A stretch of 64,000 nucleotides of DNA, from NCBI RefSeq assembly GCF_009903625.1, contig NZ_CP047569.1, positions 2,016,501-2,080,500 on the forward strand. The letters run 5' to 3'. This document shows positions 8,628-17,535 of this stretch, in pieces; positions within the stretch are counted from its first letter, which is position 1; every line of letters begins with the position of its first letter. The translations under genes and the position numbers were made by a program. The stretch is from Microbulbifer sp. ALW1 (GTDB taxonomy: Bacteria > Pseudomonadota > Gammaproteobacteria > Pseudomonadales > Cellvibrionaceae). Below the pieces are notes generated by a model. That model saw only the letters and a list, made by a program, of their open reading frames with translations, was not told the DNA's origin and made no database searches.

Positions 8628-9063
8628 AAGTTTTCAGCGATTGATTATCTTCATTCGACATCACTTACTCTCGGTTCGCCGGTGGATCCTTATTAATTTC
8701 TATGGAATGAATATCGGTAAAGATGTACGTATATCATTAAAGGCGAACTTGGATAAGCGACATCCGAGAGGTGTGCATATCGGTGATGGTTCTTATGTTG
8801 CCTTTCACTCGACAATCCTATGTCATGATATGTCCAGAAATATCTATTGGGATGTTGTTATAGGAAGAAATTGCTTTATCGGAGCTCGCAGCATAATTAT
8901 GCCCGGCGTGACCATTGGAGATTCTGTTGTTGTTGCTTCTGGCGCGGTGGTAACCAAGAATGTAGAGAGTAATGTCATCGTCGCGGGAAATCCTGCAAAG
9001 GTAATTAAAACAGGCATAAAAACGATCAAGTGGGGTAGGTTAGTCAATGAAACAGAAGGTTGA
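8614..9063 (+). CDS. left-handed beta-helix (hexapeptide) acyltransferase
   Basis: A 149-residue protein with hexapeptide-repeat turns: GVHIGDGSYVAFHSTIL, WDVVIGRNCFIGARSIIMPGVTIGDSVVVASGAVVTKNV and IVAGNPAKVIKTG. This is the LbetaH fold of sugar O- or N-acetyltransferases (maltose/galactoside acetyltransferase-like). A short N-terminal segment is hydrophobic and basic, suggesting contact with the membrane. It probably acetylates a sugar in the repeat unit, using acetyl-CoA. GGAGG at 8602-8606 gives a strong ribosome site. It overlaps the polymerase gene before it by 14 bases and the glycosyltransferase gene after it by 17 bases. Confidence 0.85.
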   Translation: MIYNKSFQRLIIFIRHHLLSVRRWILINFYGMNIGKDVRISLKANLDKRHPRGVHIGDGSYVAFHSTILCHDMSRNIYWDVVIGRNCFIGARSIIMPGVTIGDSVVVASGAVVTKNVESNVIVAGNPAKVIKTGIKTIKWGRLVNETEG

Positions 9064-10027
9064 AGATGTCCGATCTACAAAGGTAAGTATCTTGATCGTT
9101 TGCTATAACTCTCTTGCTGATATAGGGCAATGTATAGCCAGCGTAACGAATGATATTCAAAAGTATGAACTTGACGCTGAGATGTTACTGGTAGACAACT
9201 CAAATGATGGCACTGTTGATTTCGTATCGAAAAGCTATCCGTCAGTGAAGATCATTGAAAACAATACCAACCTGGGATTTGCCGCTGGTAATAACTTACT
9301 TGCCAAGTATGCAAAAGGGGATTACTTTCTATTATTGAATCCGGATACGAAGGTTTTTGACGGAGCAATTAGCAACTTACTCTCGATTTCTCAGGAGTAT
9401 CCCGAGTGCGGTGCCTGGGGCGGAAGTACATATTTTCCCGATGGTAAAAGGGAATACTCTTCTCTGCAAGTTGAACCCACCTTGAAAAGTGAGTTTGTCA
9501 ACCTCCTGGGATTGTCTCGCTTCTTCTCTGGCCGTGTATCACTGAATAAAACAGACAAGTTGACCCCGGTACTGTCCGGCGCATTTATGATGATTTCAAG
9601 GGAGATTTGGAGTCAGCTAGATGGATTTGATACAGGGTATTTTCTGTATAGCGAAGAAGTCGATCTCTGCTTTCGAATTAGAAAAATAACTGATTCAATG
9701 TTGTTGATGTCGGATAGAGCAAGTGTGACACATTTTGTAGGGAAGAGCTCTTCTAGTAGTGAGAGGACTCTGTTGATGTACAAGGGTAAAATGCACTATT
9801 GCCGGAAGCATTATGGGATAAGTTATAGTTTTTTTTATGGAACATTACTTTGGCTATACGCGCTGTCCCGCTATGTTGCAGGTTGGATGCTACGTCTGAC
9901 TCCGTCAAAAGGAAGTTCCAGGAACCTCGTGGAGAAGTTCCGTGTGGTGGTGTCAGCGCCTTGGGGATGGTCTGGGGGGTATCGAGAAGCGATTGCTGAC
10001 TCAACTGATTGTCGGAGTGGGGCGTGA
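9047..10027 (+). CDS. family 2 glycosyltransferase (rhamnosyltransferase-like)
   Basis: A 326-residue GT2 enzyme of the WbbL/RfbF-like type. SILIVCYNSLADIGQCI near residue 14, the GFAAGNNLLAKYAKGDYFLLLNPDTKV segment (NPDT as the metal-binding motif) near residue 95, and GYFLYSEEVDLCFRIRK near residue 200 are characteristic. The C-terminus has a hydrophobic stretch that may lie on the membrane. Related enzymes add rhamnose to lipid-linked intermediates; the sugar here is not proven. The stop TGA (10025-10027) overlaps the GTG of the next gene. Confidence 0.85.
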   Translation: MKQKVEDVRSTKVSILIVCYNSLADIGQCIASVTNDIQKYELDAEMLLVDNSNDGTVDFVSKSYPSVKIIENNTNLGFAAGNNLLAKYAKGDYFLLLNPDTKVFDGAISNLLSISQEYPECGAWGGSTYFPDGKREYSSLQVEPTLKSEFVNLLGLSRFFSGRVSLNKTDKLTPVLSGAFMMISREIWSQLDGFDTGYFLYSEEVDLCFRIRKITDSMLLMSDRASVTHFVGKSSSSSERTLLMYKGKMHYCRKHYGISYSFFYGTLLWLYALSRYVAGWMLRLTPSKGSSRNLVEKFRVVVSAPWGWSGGYREAIADSTDCRSGA

Positions 10028-11145
10028 AGGAGCGAAGTATACTTTTGGCAAATGCCTTGTCCGGAAGAGATAATAATCTCAATCTCATCCGATTTGTCGC
10101 TGCGACCATGGTTTTGGTTGCACATAGTTTTACCATAGTTACTGGTGACGCATCCCTAGAGCCATTTTCTTCTTCTATCAACAAGTCTATAGGTTCAGTT
10201 GCAGTAGATATTTTCTTTATCATCAGCGGGATGTTGATTACGGGAAGCTTGGTTCAAAATCCAAATTACACTCGTTATGCCATTTCCAGGATAATACGGA
10301 TATTACCTGCACTATTTGTCGCGAATATTTTGACGGTATTGGTTTTAGGTCCGTTATTTACTGGTTACACCCTCATTGAGTACATACTGGAAATAAGCTG
10401 GCTGAAGTATCTGATTAAAAATGGTTCTCTGCTTCTGGGAGTGCAGTATCAGCTTTCCGATCTGTTTGCCTCCGCGCCATATCCGGGCGTCGTAAACGGA
10501 TCGCTTTGGACGCTTCCCTATGAATTGAAAATGTATTTTTTAGTCGCGCTACTATTTTCTGTTTGCTCATTTCTAAATATAAATGAACGTGAAAAGACTT
10601 TTCGTTCTTGCGTGTCAGTGGTTGTCCTTTTGAGTCTGGCGTATTTGATTGCCGGAATTATACTTCAGGATTCGATTATCCCTTATTGGAAGGGGGGGCG
10701 CCTAGTCTACATGTTCTTTCTGGGCGCGCTGTTTTTCCTGTGGAGAGATAAAATTGTTTTGTCTGGAAAGCTATTTGTCATTTCATTAACGGCTGTTGCT
10801 TTAAGTTTCAATTCGCATGAACTGTTTTTATCAGCCTATCTGATATTTCTTCCCTATATTGTTATCTTCTTGGCTTATGTTCCAAAAGGAAGGGTGCGTC
10901 GTTTTAACCAGATTGGCGATTTTTCTTACGGTATCTATATTTATGCGTTTCCGATTCAGCAGGCCTTGATCTCAACATGGCAAGATATGTCTGTTTTGGC
11001 GATGGTTTTAGGAGCATTTTCAATCACTTTGCTGCTTTCGGTTCTTAGTTGGTATTTTGTCGAAAAGCCAAGTCTTTCAAAAAGAAATGTCATTTATGAA
11101 GTGGTAACGAATCGGGTATTTAAAAGCAGTGCAGCTTCTTATTAA
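10024..11145 (+). CDS. membrane acyltransferase family 3 (OafA/YrhL-like), without SGNH domain
   Basis: A 373-residue membrane protein of the acyltransferase-3 family. NNLNLIRFVAATMVLVAHSF carries the family Arg and the proposed catalytic His, followed by GSVAVDIFFIISGMLITGSL, and NGSLWTLPYELKMYFLVALLF contains the conserved Trp-Thr-x-x-x-Glu-x-x-x-Y/F motif. About ten membrane helices are visible. It should transfer acetyl or another acyl group onto a sugar at the inner membrane. The GTG at 10024 is chosen because it overlaps the previous stop (GTGA) and has GGAGTGGGG just before it; a TTG at 10009 is an alternative. The SGNH domain often fused to this family is encoded by the next, overlapping gene. 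Confidence 0.85.
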   Translation: MKERSILLANALSGRDNNLNLIRFVAATMVLVAHSFTIVTGDASLEPFSSSINKSIGSVAVDIFFIISGMLITGSLVQNPNYTRYAISRIIRILPALFVANILTVLVLGPLFTGYTLIEYILEISWLKYLIKNGSLLLGVQYQLSDLFASAPYPGVVNGSLWTLPYELKMYFLVALLFSVCSFLNINEREKTFRSCVSVVVLLSLAYLIAGIILQDSIIPYWKGGRLVYMFFLGALFFLWRDKIVLSGKLFVISLTAVALSFNSHELFLSAYLIFLPYIVIFLAYVPKGRVRRFNQIGDFSYGIYIYAFPIQQALISTWQDMSVLAMVLGAFSITLLLSVLSWYFVEKPSLSKRNVIYEVVTNRVFKSSAASY

Positions 11146-11893
11146 ACGAGGTTTCATTCAGGTATCAGTTACACTGATTTTTGCTGTACTTGCGCTGGCT
11201 GTTCACAAGCTATTGTTGTACAAGCAAATAAGTGAAGAGCGGCTTGCACCACTCGGACCAATGCGTTTTAAAGAATATGGCAGCTCAGGCGATACCGATA
11301 ACAATATAACTAAGATAGCATTCCTGGGGGATTCGCGTGCGAGCGACTGGGCTGGCTATTTCTCAAAACGTCATGGTGTTGATGTAATCAATCTTGGCAT
11401 AGATGGACAAACGACAGCACAGGTTCTCTATCGAATAGGATACCAACTTGCAGATTTGGACATTGATATAATTATTATTCAGGTCGGTATAAATGATTTG
11501 AAAGTTATTGGCTTCGATCGGTCGCGAACTAACGAAATCATCAATCTTTGCAAAGTAAATATTTCTAAATTGGTGAATTTGGTTAGGAAAACTAATGCCA
11601 AAGTGGTGTTGACGACGGTCTTCCCAAGAGGAGATATGAATTTCGCACGTCAGTTCCTCTGGAATGAAGATGTAGATCTGGCAATACTGGAGATAAATGA
11701 TTTTATCCGAAAGGAGTACGAGGAACGAATCACAGTCGTCGATACATATTCAATTCTGAGGGATTCTGATCTCAGGGTGAATGACGCATATAGTCTGGAT
11801 TTCTTCCATTTAAATTCCGCAGGATATGATGCCATTGACGCTGATGGAGGCTTTAGGGCTTCATTAACCAAAGATAATACTTTCCCAAATTAG
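11129..11893 (+). CDS. membrane-anchored SGNH/GDSL hydrolase, partner of the acyltransferase
   Basis: A 254-residue protein with one N-terminal membrane helix (residues 9-31) and a periplasmic SGNH domain. FLGDSRASDW puts the nucleophile Ser near 69, NLGIDGQTT the Gly near 93, VGINDLK the Asn near 122, and DFFHLN the Asp/His pair near 224-227, so all four SGNH blocks are present. In OafA-type proteins this domain completes the acyl transfer; here it is a separate protein. The GTG start overlaps the acyltransferase gene by 17 bases. Alternatives are a de-acetylase or a periplasmic esterase. It is the last gene of arm A, and its stop lies 8 bases from the stop of the convergent arm B. Confidence 0.8.
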   Translation: MQLLIKRGFIQVSVTLIFAVLALAVHKLLLYKQISEERLAPLGPMRFKEYGSSGDTDNNITKIAFLGDSRASDWAGYFSKRHGVDVINLGIDGQTTAQVLYRIGYQLADLDIDIIIIQVGINDLKVIGFDRSRTNEIINLCKVNISKLVNLVRKTNAKVVLTTVFPRGDMNFARQFLWNEDVDLAILEINDFIRKEYEERITVVDTYSILRDSDLRVNDAYSLDFFHLNSAGYDAIDADGGFRASLTKDNTFPN

Positions 11894-11901
11894 CGTTGGC
11901 T

Positions 11902-12870
11902 CTAACTCATGCCAAACTTTTTCTTTCCCCAGTCGCATAAAAATCTTGGCGATAGTGCATAAATTGCGGGCTTGAGATAAGCAAACCCATGCAGTGCGAA
12001 GGCCAAGGAATGTGCGGCTGTTATCCATGCTTCGAAACGTTTCTTTTTCATTACGGACTGATATGCACTTTCCGTGAAGTGACCAGAAAGATTATTATAT
12101 TTATCTTTCGCCCACCTACTATTGATTCGAAGAAACTCTGGTTCTGACCAGGGCTTTTCTCCTCTTCTTTCTTTTGCCAAGTTCATCACTCGAAGCAGAT
12201 TTTTCGATTTCTCCACAGGATCTTTTTTTGTCACTGAATCGGTGCGAACTCGATAATGGTATAGACACTTGTCTATAACACTTATGGAGTGCTTTTCAGC
12301 AATTCGAAATATGAAATCCACTCCCTGTCCAATTTTAAGCGCAGGGTTAAATAAAAATTTCTTGGCTATTTCCGTCTTGACTATCATGGTGGGGTCATGC
12401 GCGGGAAGCTGAAGGCACTTTATATATTCTTCACATTGCCGATCATCTAGTGATTTTACTTTAGGTGCGACAATATTGTCATCTAATATCAGTGCGTGAC
12501 CCGACAGTAACATAGCCAAGTGAGGCCGCATTTCGAGTTCCTTTACAAGTATTTCAAGGCGATCTGGTGCACTTGAGTCATCAGAATCTTGGATGACAAA
12601 ATACTTGCCTTTTGCGACTGAAAGTAAATGGTTGAGAGTTGCTGCTTTGCCTCTGTTACTGTGATTGTAAAAAGATACCCTTCTATCTCGCTTGCTGATG
12701 GACTGAATTATTTCAGCGGTGCGATCTGTGCTTCCATCATTGCCAATCAAAAATTCAATATTTGTGTATGTCTGGCTTAGGATGCTGTCAATTGCCTGTG
12801 TTATATATTCTTCATCATTAAAAGCACTCATAGCGACTGTAACCAGTGGCGCAGAAGACAAGTTATTCAT
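11902..12870 (-). CDS. family 2 glycosyltransferase, last gene of EPS arm B
   Basis: A 322-residue GT2 enzyme. PLVTVAMSAFNDEEYITQAIDSILSQTYTNIEFLIGNDGSTDRT is the classic opening, and GKYFVIQDSDDSSAPDRLE near residue 92 supplies the Asp-rich metal-binding site. The C-terminal third is basic and partly hydrophobic, suited to binding the membrane surface. It would add a sugar to the lipid-linked repeat unit. Its ATG overlaps the stop of the flippase gene by four bases, showing a common transcript. Its stop almost touches the stop of arm A with no terminator between them. Confidence 0.85.
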   Translation of the reverse strand: MNNLSSAPLVTVAMSAFNDEEYITQAIDSILSQTYTNIEFLIGNDGSTDRTAEIIQSISKRDRRVSFYNHSNRGKAATLNHLLSVAKGKYFVIQDSDDSSAPDRLEILVKELEMRPHLAMLLSGHALILDDNIVAPKVKSLDDRQCEEYIKCLQLPAHDPTMIVKTEIAKKFLFNPALKIGQGVDFIFRIAEKHSISVIDKCLYHYRVRTDSVTKKDPVEKSKNLLRVMNLAKERRGEKPWSEPEFLRINSRWAKDKYNNLSGHFTESAYQSVMKKKRFEAWITAAHSLAFALHGFAYLKPAIYALSPRFLCDWGKKKFGMS

Positions 12871-14354
12871 AGTGAATTCCCCCTCCGAGTATTTTTGATA
12901 AAGGATACTATTTCAAGAGATTTTCCTTTTCCAAATAAAAGTCTAAAGAGGATCAAAAAGATAACTATCATTTGGATTAAGCTGGCAACTAGTGTGTAGA
13001 TATCGGTATCACGGCTTGCCTCATGAACTCCGGCCGTAAGTGCCAGTGATAAGGAGGAGCAGAGAAGAATTTTTGCAGTTGTTTTGAAGAAATCGATTTT
13101 TGCAAAGTTCACAAACTTTGAAACGTAAAACACGATTATGAAAAACATGAAAGTGCTCACTGCAAATTGAGCTATAGCGATTCCAATTCCACCCCAGCGC
13201 AACCCAATGAAGCAGGCGATAATATTTGCTGCCAGTGAAAGACTGGCAAGTTTTGCCAGCTTTTCGGGTTGTCCTGTTGCAAGTAAACACCAACTGATAC
13301 ACAAGCCTAGTGCGGTAGTTATACTTGCTAGCGCCAAAATCGAAAAAATATTCGCTGATGGGAGCCACTGGTCCCCCAAAACTATGGTAATCAGCGGTTG
13401 TGCCCAGTAAGACGCCCACAGCATTATGGGGATAACAATGATACCGAGACCTACAGTAACATTACACAGTGGCTCGGTAAGCGCTCGACCAGAGTGATTT
13501 AATTGGCTGTAATATGGAATTACGGCACCTGCTACAGGGGTCATGACCTGTAAGAATGGCAACATCATAATGCTATATGCCATATTGTAGAAGCCGACTT
13601 CCTGAGTGCCATAAGCCCAACCCAGTAGTACTTTATCAATATTTTTGGAAATAACATTTATCGTCTGTGAAAAAATAACGAAGAAACCGAATGTCAAAAT
13701 TGTTTTACTCAGTTTGACTTTTAGTTTTGGCCTTTTGGGTACCCAGCCGGTTAACTTCCAGATCACTGTGGCGTGGGCAAGATGACGTGTAAGCGGTATT
13801 GATACCAAAGCCCAATATTCTGCTCCACGCAAAGCAAGAAGAATTCCCACAAGGAGACTAAACCCTGCGCCAGCGATCTCCGCGATAGCGTAATAATCTT
13901 GACGAAAACACCGCTTTACCAGTGCGTTATGCTGATTATTAAATATTGTCAAAAGAACCGTCGCGGCTAAAACTTGGACGATTGTGCTAATTCTTTCCTC
14001 ATCATAAAAAAAGGCTACTGCAGGTGACAACAGAATCAGAAGTCCAAAAATGAATGTTGCTGAAATTGCTCCTAGCCAAAACGCGTGGTTCAGTTCTTCT
14101 TCTTCGATGGTTTTTCTTTGTAGGGTATAGTTGCTTATTCCGGAGTCAGAGAATATTGTAACGAATGCGATAAGTGGGGCCACCATAGCTACCAGGCCAA
14201 AGTCATCAGGTGTAAGTAGTCTCCCAAGAACTACCGCTGATACTATACTTGCTACAAGTCTGGCTGCCCCCGAGGCCATCGTAATCACGGCACTTTTGGC
14301 GACTCTGTGACCATCTGCATTTTCGCCTTCAATGGCCCAGGAAGGAATCGACAT
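12867..14354 (-). CDS. Wzx-like polysaccharide flippase (MOP superfamily)
   Basis: A 495-residue inner-membrane protein with about 12-14 hydrophobic segments. SAVITMASGAARLVASIVSAVVLGRLLTPDDFGLVAMV at residues 21-58 is the usual opening of the polysaccharide-transporter branch of the MOP superfamily (lipopolysaccharide biosynthesis proteins such as WzxC). Later segments such as GYGTQEVGFYNMAYSIMMLP-like (LLGWAYGTQEVGFYNMAYS) also fit. It should flip the undecaprenyl-linked repeat unit to the periplasm for polymerisation by the Wzy-like protein of arm A. Upstream, 70 bases separate it from the GT4 gene. Confidence 0.88.
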   Translation of the reverse strand: MSIPSWAIEGENADGHRVAKSAVITMASGAARLVASIVSAVVLGRLLTPDDFGLVAMVAPLIAFVTIFSDSGISNYTLQRKTIEEEELNHAFWLGAISATFIFGLLILLSPAVAFFYDEERISTIVQVLAATVLLTIFNNQHNALVKRCFRQDYYAIAEIAGAGFSLLVGILLALRGAEYWALVSIPLTRHLAHATVIWKLTGWVPKRPKLKVKLSKTILTFGFFVIFSQTINVISKNIDKVLLGWAYGTQEVGFYNMAYSIMMLPFLQVMTPVAGAVIPYYSQLNHSGRALTEPLCNVTVGLGIIVIPIMLWASYWAQPLITIVLGDQWLPSANIFSILALASITTALGLCISWCLLATGQPEKLAKLASLSLAANIIACFIGLRWGGIGIAIAQFAVSTFMFFIIVFYVSKFVNFAKIDFFKTTAKILLCSSLSLALTAGVHEASRDTDIYTLVASLIQMIVIFLILFRLLFGKGKSLEIVSFIKNTRRGNSL

Positions 14355-14424
14355 AATAAAATGTTACCAACAAATTTTAGTGAAAAGTTATTTTAAATGT
14401 TACCAGAGAATATTTGATCACAAA

Positions 14425-15495
14425 TTACTGACAAAGGTCATAGGCGTTAGCAGTTTGCTTTGCAATCTTTTCCCAATTTAATCCTTCTGCTTCTGTATAA
14501 TTATATTCCCCCATTTTTTCCAGCATGCTTGTGCTTTTCAGTAATGTGCTATGAAGTGCCCGGTATAGTCCATCATCCTGTTCGCTGCTAAATGTTGTTC
14601 CACCTTCTGGATGCATTGTTTCTCGCATACAACCTTTATCCACAATGATGCAGGGTTTACCAAATGACATGGCGAGAATGACAGCGCCTGATGTCAAAAT
14701 GTCTCGGTATGGAAAGACAACTGCGTCGGAGGCATGAAAGTAAACTTGAACGTCCTCTTCTGGAACATATGAAAATACCGTTTGGATCCGCGTATCCTCT
14801 TTGGCTGAGTCCTCTATTTCTTTTTTTAATTGTTTGCTGTCTGGCTTTCCAACGATAAGAAGACGTGCATTTTCAAAATTTATTTTCTTGAATTCTTTGA
14901 TAAGTATGTCAATACCTTTATACGGCTTTATATTTCCAAAAAAAAGGAGAATCTTTTCGTTGCTGTATCCTAGCCGTTCTCTGGCATCTTTCTTGGTGAC
15001 CGTGCGAGGGTAGACATTGATGTAGCTTCCGTGCGGTATACATTTCATTTTATTCAAATGGTCTGAACCAAATTCGGCTTCAAACGCGTTTTTCGCTCCG
15101 TATGTATGAACGATCACGCGATTACAGATTCTGGCTATATTGAGCACAAATTCTTTTTCGAAACCGTGATTTTCGGAGTCATGTGAATAAAGGTTATGCA
15201 GGGTCCATACCACCTGGACGCCAAATAGTCTGAGCACCAAGAGCCTGGCGCAAAATATCCACATTCTGAGTTTTGCGAATCTTTTATTCTGGAGGACTGG
15301 AAGCCAATGTAAATGAATAACTTTTATTCGATTAATTAATGTCAGGAATACGCGGAGCTTGTACTGCTTTATAACGCCAATTCCTTGCTTTGAAAGTGCG
15401 CTTGACAGCATTTCCTGGTAGGGGTTTTCTTCAAAATATGGAAGAAAAGCTACTCTAGTTTCCCGTTCTATATGTTGATTCGCGATTATATCCAC
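14425..15495 (-). CDS. family 4 glycosyltransferase
   Basis: A 356-residue GT-B glycosyltransferase. The N-terminal half binds the acceptor; the C-terminal half shows GT4 features: KILLFFGNIKPYKGIDILIKEF near residue 190, then YVPEEDVQVYFHASDAVVFPYRD and SGAVILAMSFGKPCIIVDKG near residues 245-290, which form the nucleotide-sugar site with the conserved Glu region. It transfers a sugar with retention of configuration; donor unknown. The next gene upstream ends 175 bases away, a gap in which I see no gene, only AT-rich sequence. Confidence 0.85.
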   Translation of the reverse strand: MDIIANQHIERETRVAFLPYFEENPYQEMLSSALSKQGIGVIKQYKLRVFLTLINRIKVIHLHWLPVLQNKRFAKLRMWIFCARLLVLRLFGVQVVWTLHNLYSHDSENHGFEKEFVLNIARICNRVIVHTYGAKNAFEAEFGSDHLNKMKCIPHGSYINVYPRTVTKKDARERLGYSNEKILLFFGNIKPYKGIDILIKEFKKINFENARLLIVGKPDSKQLKKEIEDSAKEDTRIQTVFSYVPEEDVQVYFHASDAVVFPYRDILTSGAVILAMSFGKPCIIVDKGCMRETMHPEGGTTFSSEQDDGLYRALHSTLLKSTSMLEKMGEYNYTEAEGLNWEKIAKQTANAYDLCQ

Positions 15496-15670
15496 CTTGA
15501 ATCTCTCCTTGGTTCATATTGTTCCGGTGGTTCACAGTCCAAATCCGGATTTGTTGGTGGAGTTCACTTTTAGCCAGCTTGCTGTTGTTACCTTTATCTC
15601 TACAGATGATTGACCGAACGTTATCGCTTGATATTACATCCATTTTTCAAGTGAAAATCAAAAGCGGTAG

Positions 15671-16618
15671 CTAGTTATTTAATGCTTCGACTTCTTTTTG
15701 CATTTTACTAAGGTCCAGATTTTCTAGCAGGGTTTTGCCATTGCCTATGGATTCTATTTTTCCACGTTTGCTTGATTCCTGGACGGAGCCAACTGACTCT
15801 TTATTGTGAATCCCAAGGAACTCGATCATCTTTGGAATGATATTCCCGGGCGTGCTTACGAGATTTTCGTAGCTAAGTTCAAAAAACTTGTCTCTCGGTA
15901 CTGTATTTTTTAAACTTTGAATTGCATCATTGTGGCGCTTCCAGACCCACAGACATCTATGGCTGTCGTGAGTATCGTAATATTCTTCTTGTCGTTCTTT
16001 TTCAATATAGAAATGCGGGTAGGGGCCGTAAAGATATCCTCCTGGTTCCCGCTTTCCTGAATTTTCAGAAGATTTTAAATGCCATGGTTTGTTAAGTAGA
16101 GAAGATGCGACATCTGTACCGTCTCTAGTGATAATAATGAATTTTGAGTTTGGATATATTTTTAAAAGCTCATTGTATACGAAAGTGTGATTCGGGTTCT
16201 TTTCAACGATTTGGCGGCCAGTGCCTGGTGCGAAAAAAAGTAGTGTACGAAAAACAAGTTTGTACAATATTTTCGTTGAAGATGTTAGTGGCGAGTTGGT
16301 ATATAGATTTCTGGCCAGGTACTTTAGTAATGGAGGTTCAAAGTAATAAGAAACTTCGGGAAGTTCCTCGAGTAATTCTCCGAGGTATGTGGTTCCTGAT
16401 CGAGGGCTTCCGAGAATGAATATCGGATCTGGTAAGGAAGAGAATGCAGCTATTCTCGTTTTTATTCCCGACAGGAATGCGGGTATCACACGTCTCTGTG
16501 TACGAGCAAATCGTAAAGTGTAGTACCAGTATCCGAGTAGCTGTTTCCCGTGAAAATCTTTCACAATAATACAGCTTCGATCGGACTCTCTATTGTACAT
16601 CTCAGTTGCTTCCTGCAT
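15671..16618 (-). CDS. PAPS-dependent sulfotransferase
   Basis: A 315-residue sulfotransferase-family protein. DPIFILGSPRSGTTYLGELL (residues 64-83) is the 5'-phosphosulfate loop of PAPS-dependent enzymes, and KFIIITRDGTDVASSLL (residues 159-175) is the 3'-phosphate-binding segment. These enzymes move sulfate from PAPS to a carbohydrate hydroxyl or amine. Inside an EPS locus this implies a sulfated polysaccharide or sulfated precursor. The start overlaps the previous gene by 17 bases; an internal ATG seven codons in is an alternative start. No PAPS-synthesis genes are in the window. Confidence 0.82.
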   Translation of the reverse strand: MQEATEMYNRESDRSCIIVKDFHGKQLLGYWYYTLRFARTQRRVIPAFLSGIKTRIAAFSSLPDPIFILGSPRSGTTYLGELLEELPEVSYYFEPPLLKYLARNLYTNSPLTSSTKILYKLVFRTLLFFAPGTGRQIVEKNPNHTFVYNELLKIYPNSKFIIITRDGTDVASSLLNKPWHLKSSENSGKREPGGYLYGPYPHFYIEKERQEEYYDTHDSHRCLWVWKRHNDAIQSLKNTVPRDKFFELSYENLVSTPGNIIPKMIEFLGIHNKESVGSVQESSKRGKIESIGNGKTLLENLDLSKMQKEVEALNN

Positions 16619-17501
16619 AACTTCCGGTCCAGTTCAAAATATGATTGAAAAAATCTCTCATATTCGTATCGCTGATTTCCTCATTTTTGTTTAATGAGTA
16701 GAAAGGCCTGTTGTGGTGAGTCGGCTTGTAGTCTATTTTACGTGCAGCGCCGTTATCTGAGATGAATAAAATACGGTCGTATACGCCACGGGCTTTTTCT
16801 ATGATTTCACCTGCGAATTTATCAATTCGATGATAAGCCTTTTCTACTTCATCTATTTGGTCTTCTTCGTGATAAGACAAATAGAGGTGTTGCGTTGAGT
16901 CGAGGTATTGAAACTGCGCCATAAGAAGGTTTTTGGGTGGACCATCCAGTGCCTCCATTAGCCTTTTCTTTCGCCAGTAAAAATGTTTTTCACGTAGATC
17001 AAGCGCTGCTTCAACACCCATTTCAGGGTATTTCCTTGGATCGAGAATATTTCGGTCGAGCGCCCAGGTTGGCTCTGGGTTGTATGAAGGTACATAGACT
17101 GCCTGGCTGTTTTCCACAAGATCAAATAGTGTAGGGCAGGTTAGGTCATCCTTGAGAAATTCTCGGGCAATTGTTGTTACTCTTTCTCCCAGTAGAGTGT
17201 ACAGGGCGTTACGTCTCGCTCTACCTCTTTTAATGTTCTTGAATAATGTGTTTTCAGCCCAGTTTGAAATCGGGCCGTGATATATATATTTTACTTTTTT
17301 TCGTTCGTTTACACCGTTTTCTTCCCAGGTTTTTCCGGTGATTAACTGGGCAGTAATTTGAGTCGCTACATCTCTGTCTTGCCACAGATTATCAACACTG
17401 ACTTTCCCCCAATGTGCTTGCTTTAAATTTGGGCAATCGAACTTGGAAAGGTAATGGTGATCGGCACCACCAAAGATTATTACCAGTAGTCGTGAGTTCA
17501 T
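16602..17501 (-). CDS. alkaline-phosphatase-superfamily enzyme (phosphodiesterase/sulfatase-like)
   Basis: A 299-residue soluble protein with the sparse motifs of the alkaline phosphatase superfamily. LLVIIFGGADHHYL near the start gives a first metal Asp (near 14), VATQITAQLITGK (residues 45-57) has the place of the Thr nucleophile in type I phosphodiesterases, LLMAQFQYLDSTQH gives Asp/His ligands, RILFISDNGA the metal Asp, and THHNRPFY the late His. The usual Cys/Ser-x-Pro-x-Arg of sulfatases is absent. No signal peptide is seen, so it probably acts in the cytoplasm. It is coupled to the sulfotransferase by a 17-base overlap and may act on nucleotide or sulfo/phospho intermediates; the substrate is unknown. 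Confidence 0.6.
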   Translation of the reverse strand: MNSRLLVIIFGGADHHYLSKFDCPNLKQAHWGKVSVDNLWQDRDVATQITAQLITGKTWEENGVNERKKVKYIYHGPISNWAENTLFKNIKRGRARRNALYTLLGERVTTIAREFLKDDLTCPTLFDLVENSQAVYVPSYNPEPTWALDRNILDPRKYPEMGVEAALDLREKHFYWRKKRLMEALDGPPKNLLMAQFQYLDSTQHLYLSYHEEDQIDEVEKAYHRIDKFAGEIIEKARGVYDRILFISDNGAARKIDYKPTHHNRPFYSLNKNEEISDTNMRDFFNHILNWTGSYAGSN

Positions 17502-17535
17502 TAAAATATCCTGATACTTTAATTATTTAAATCTG

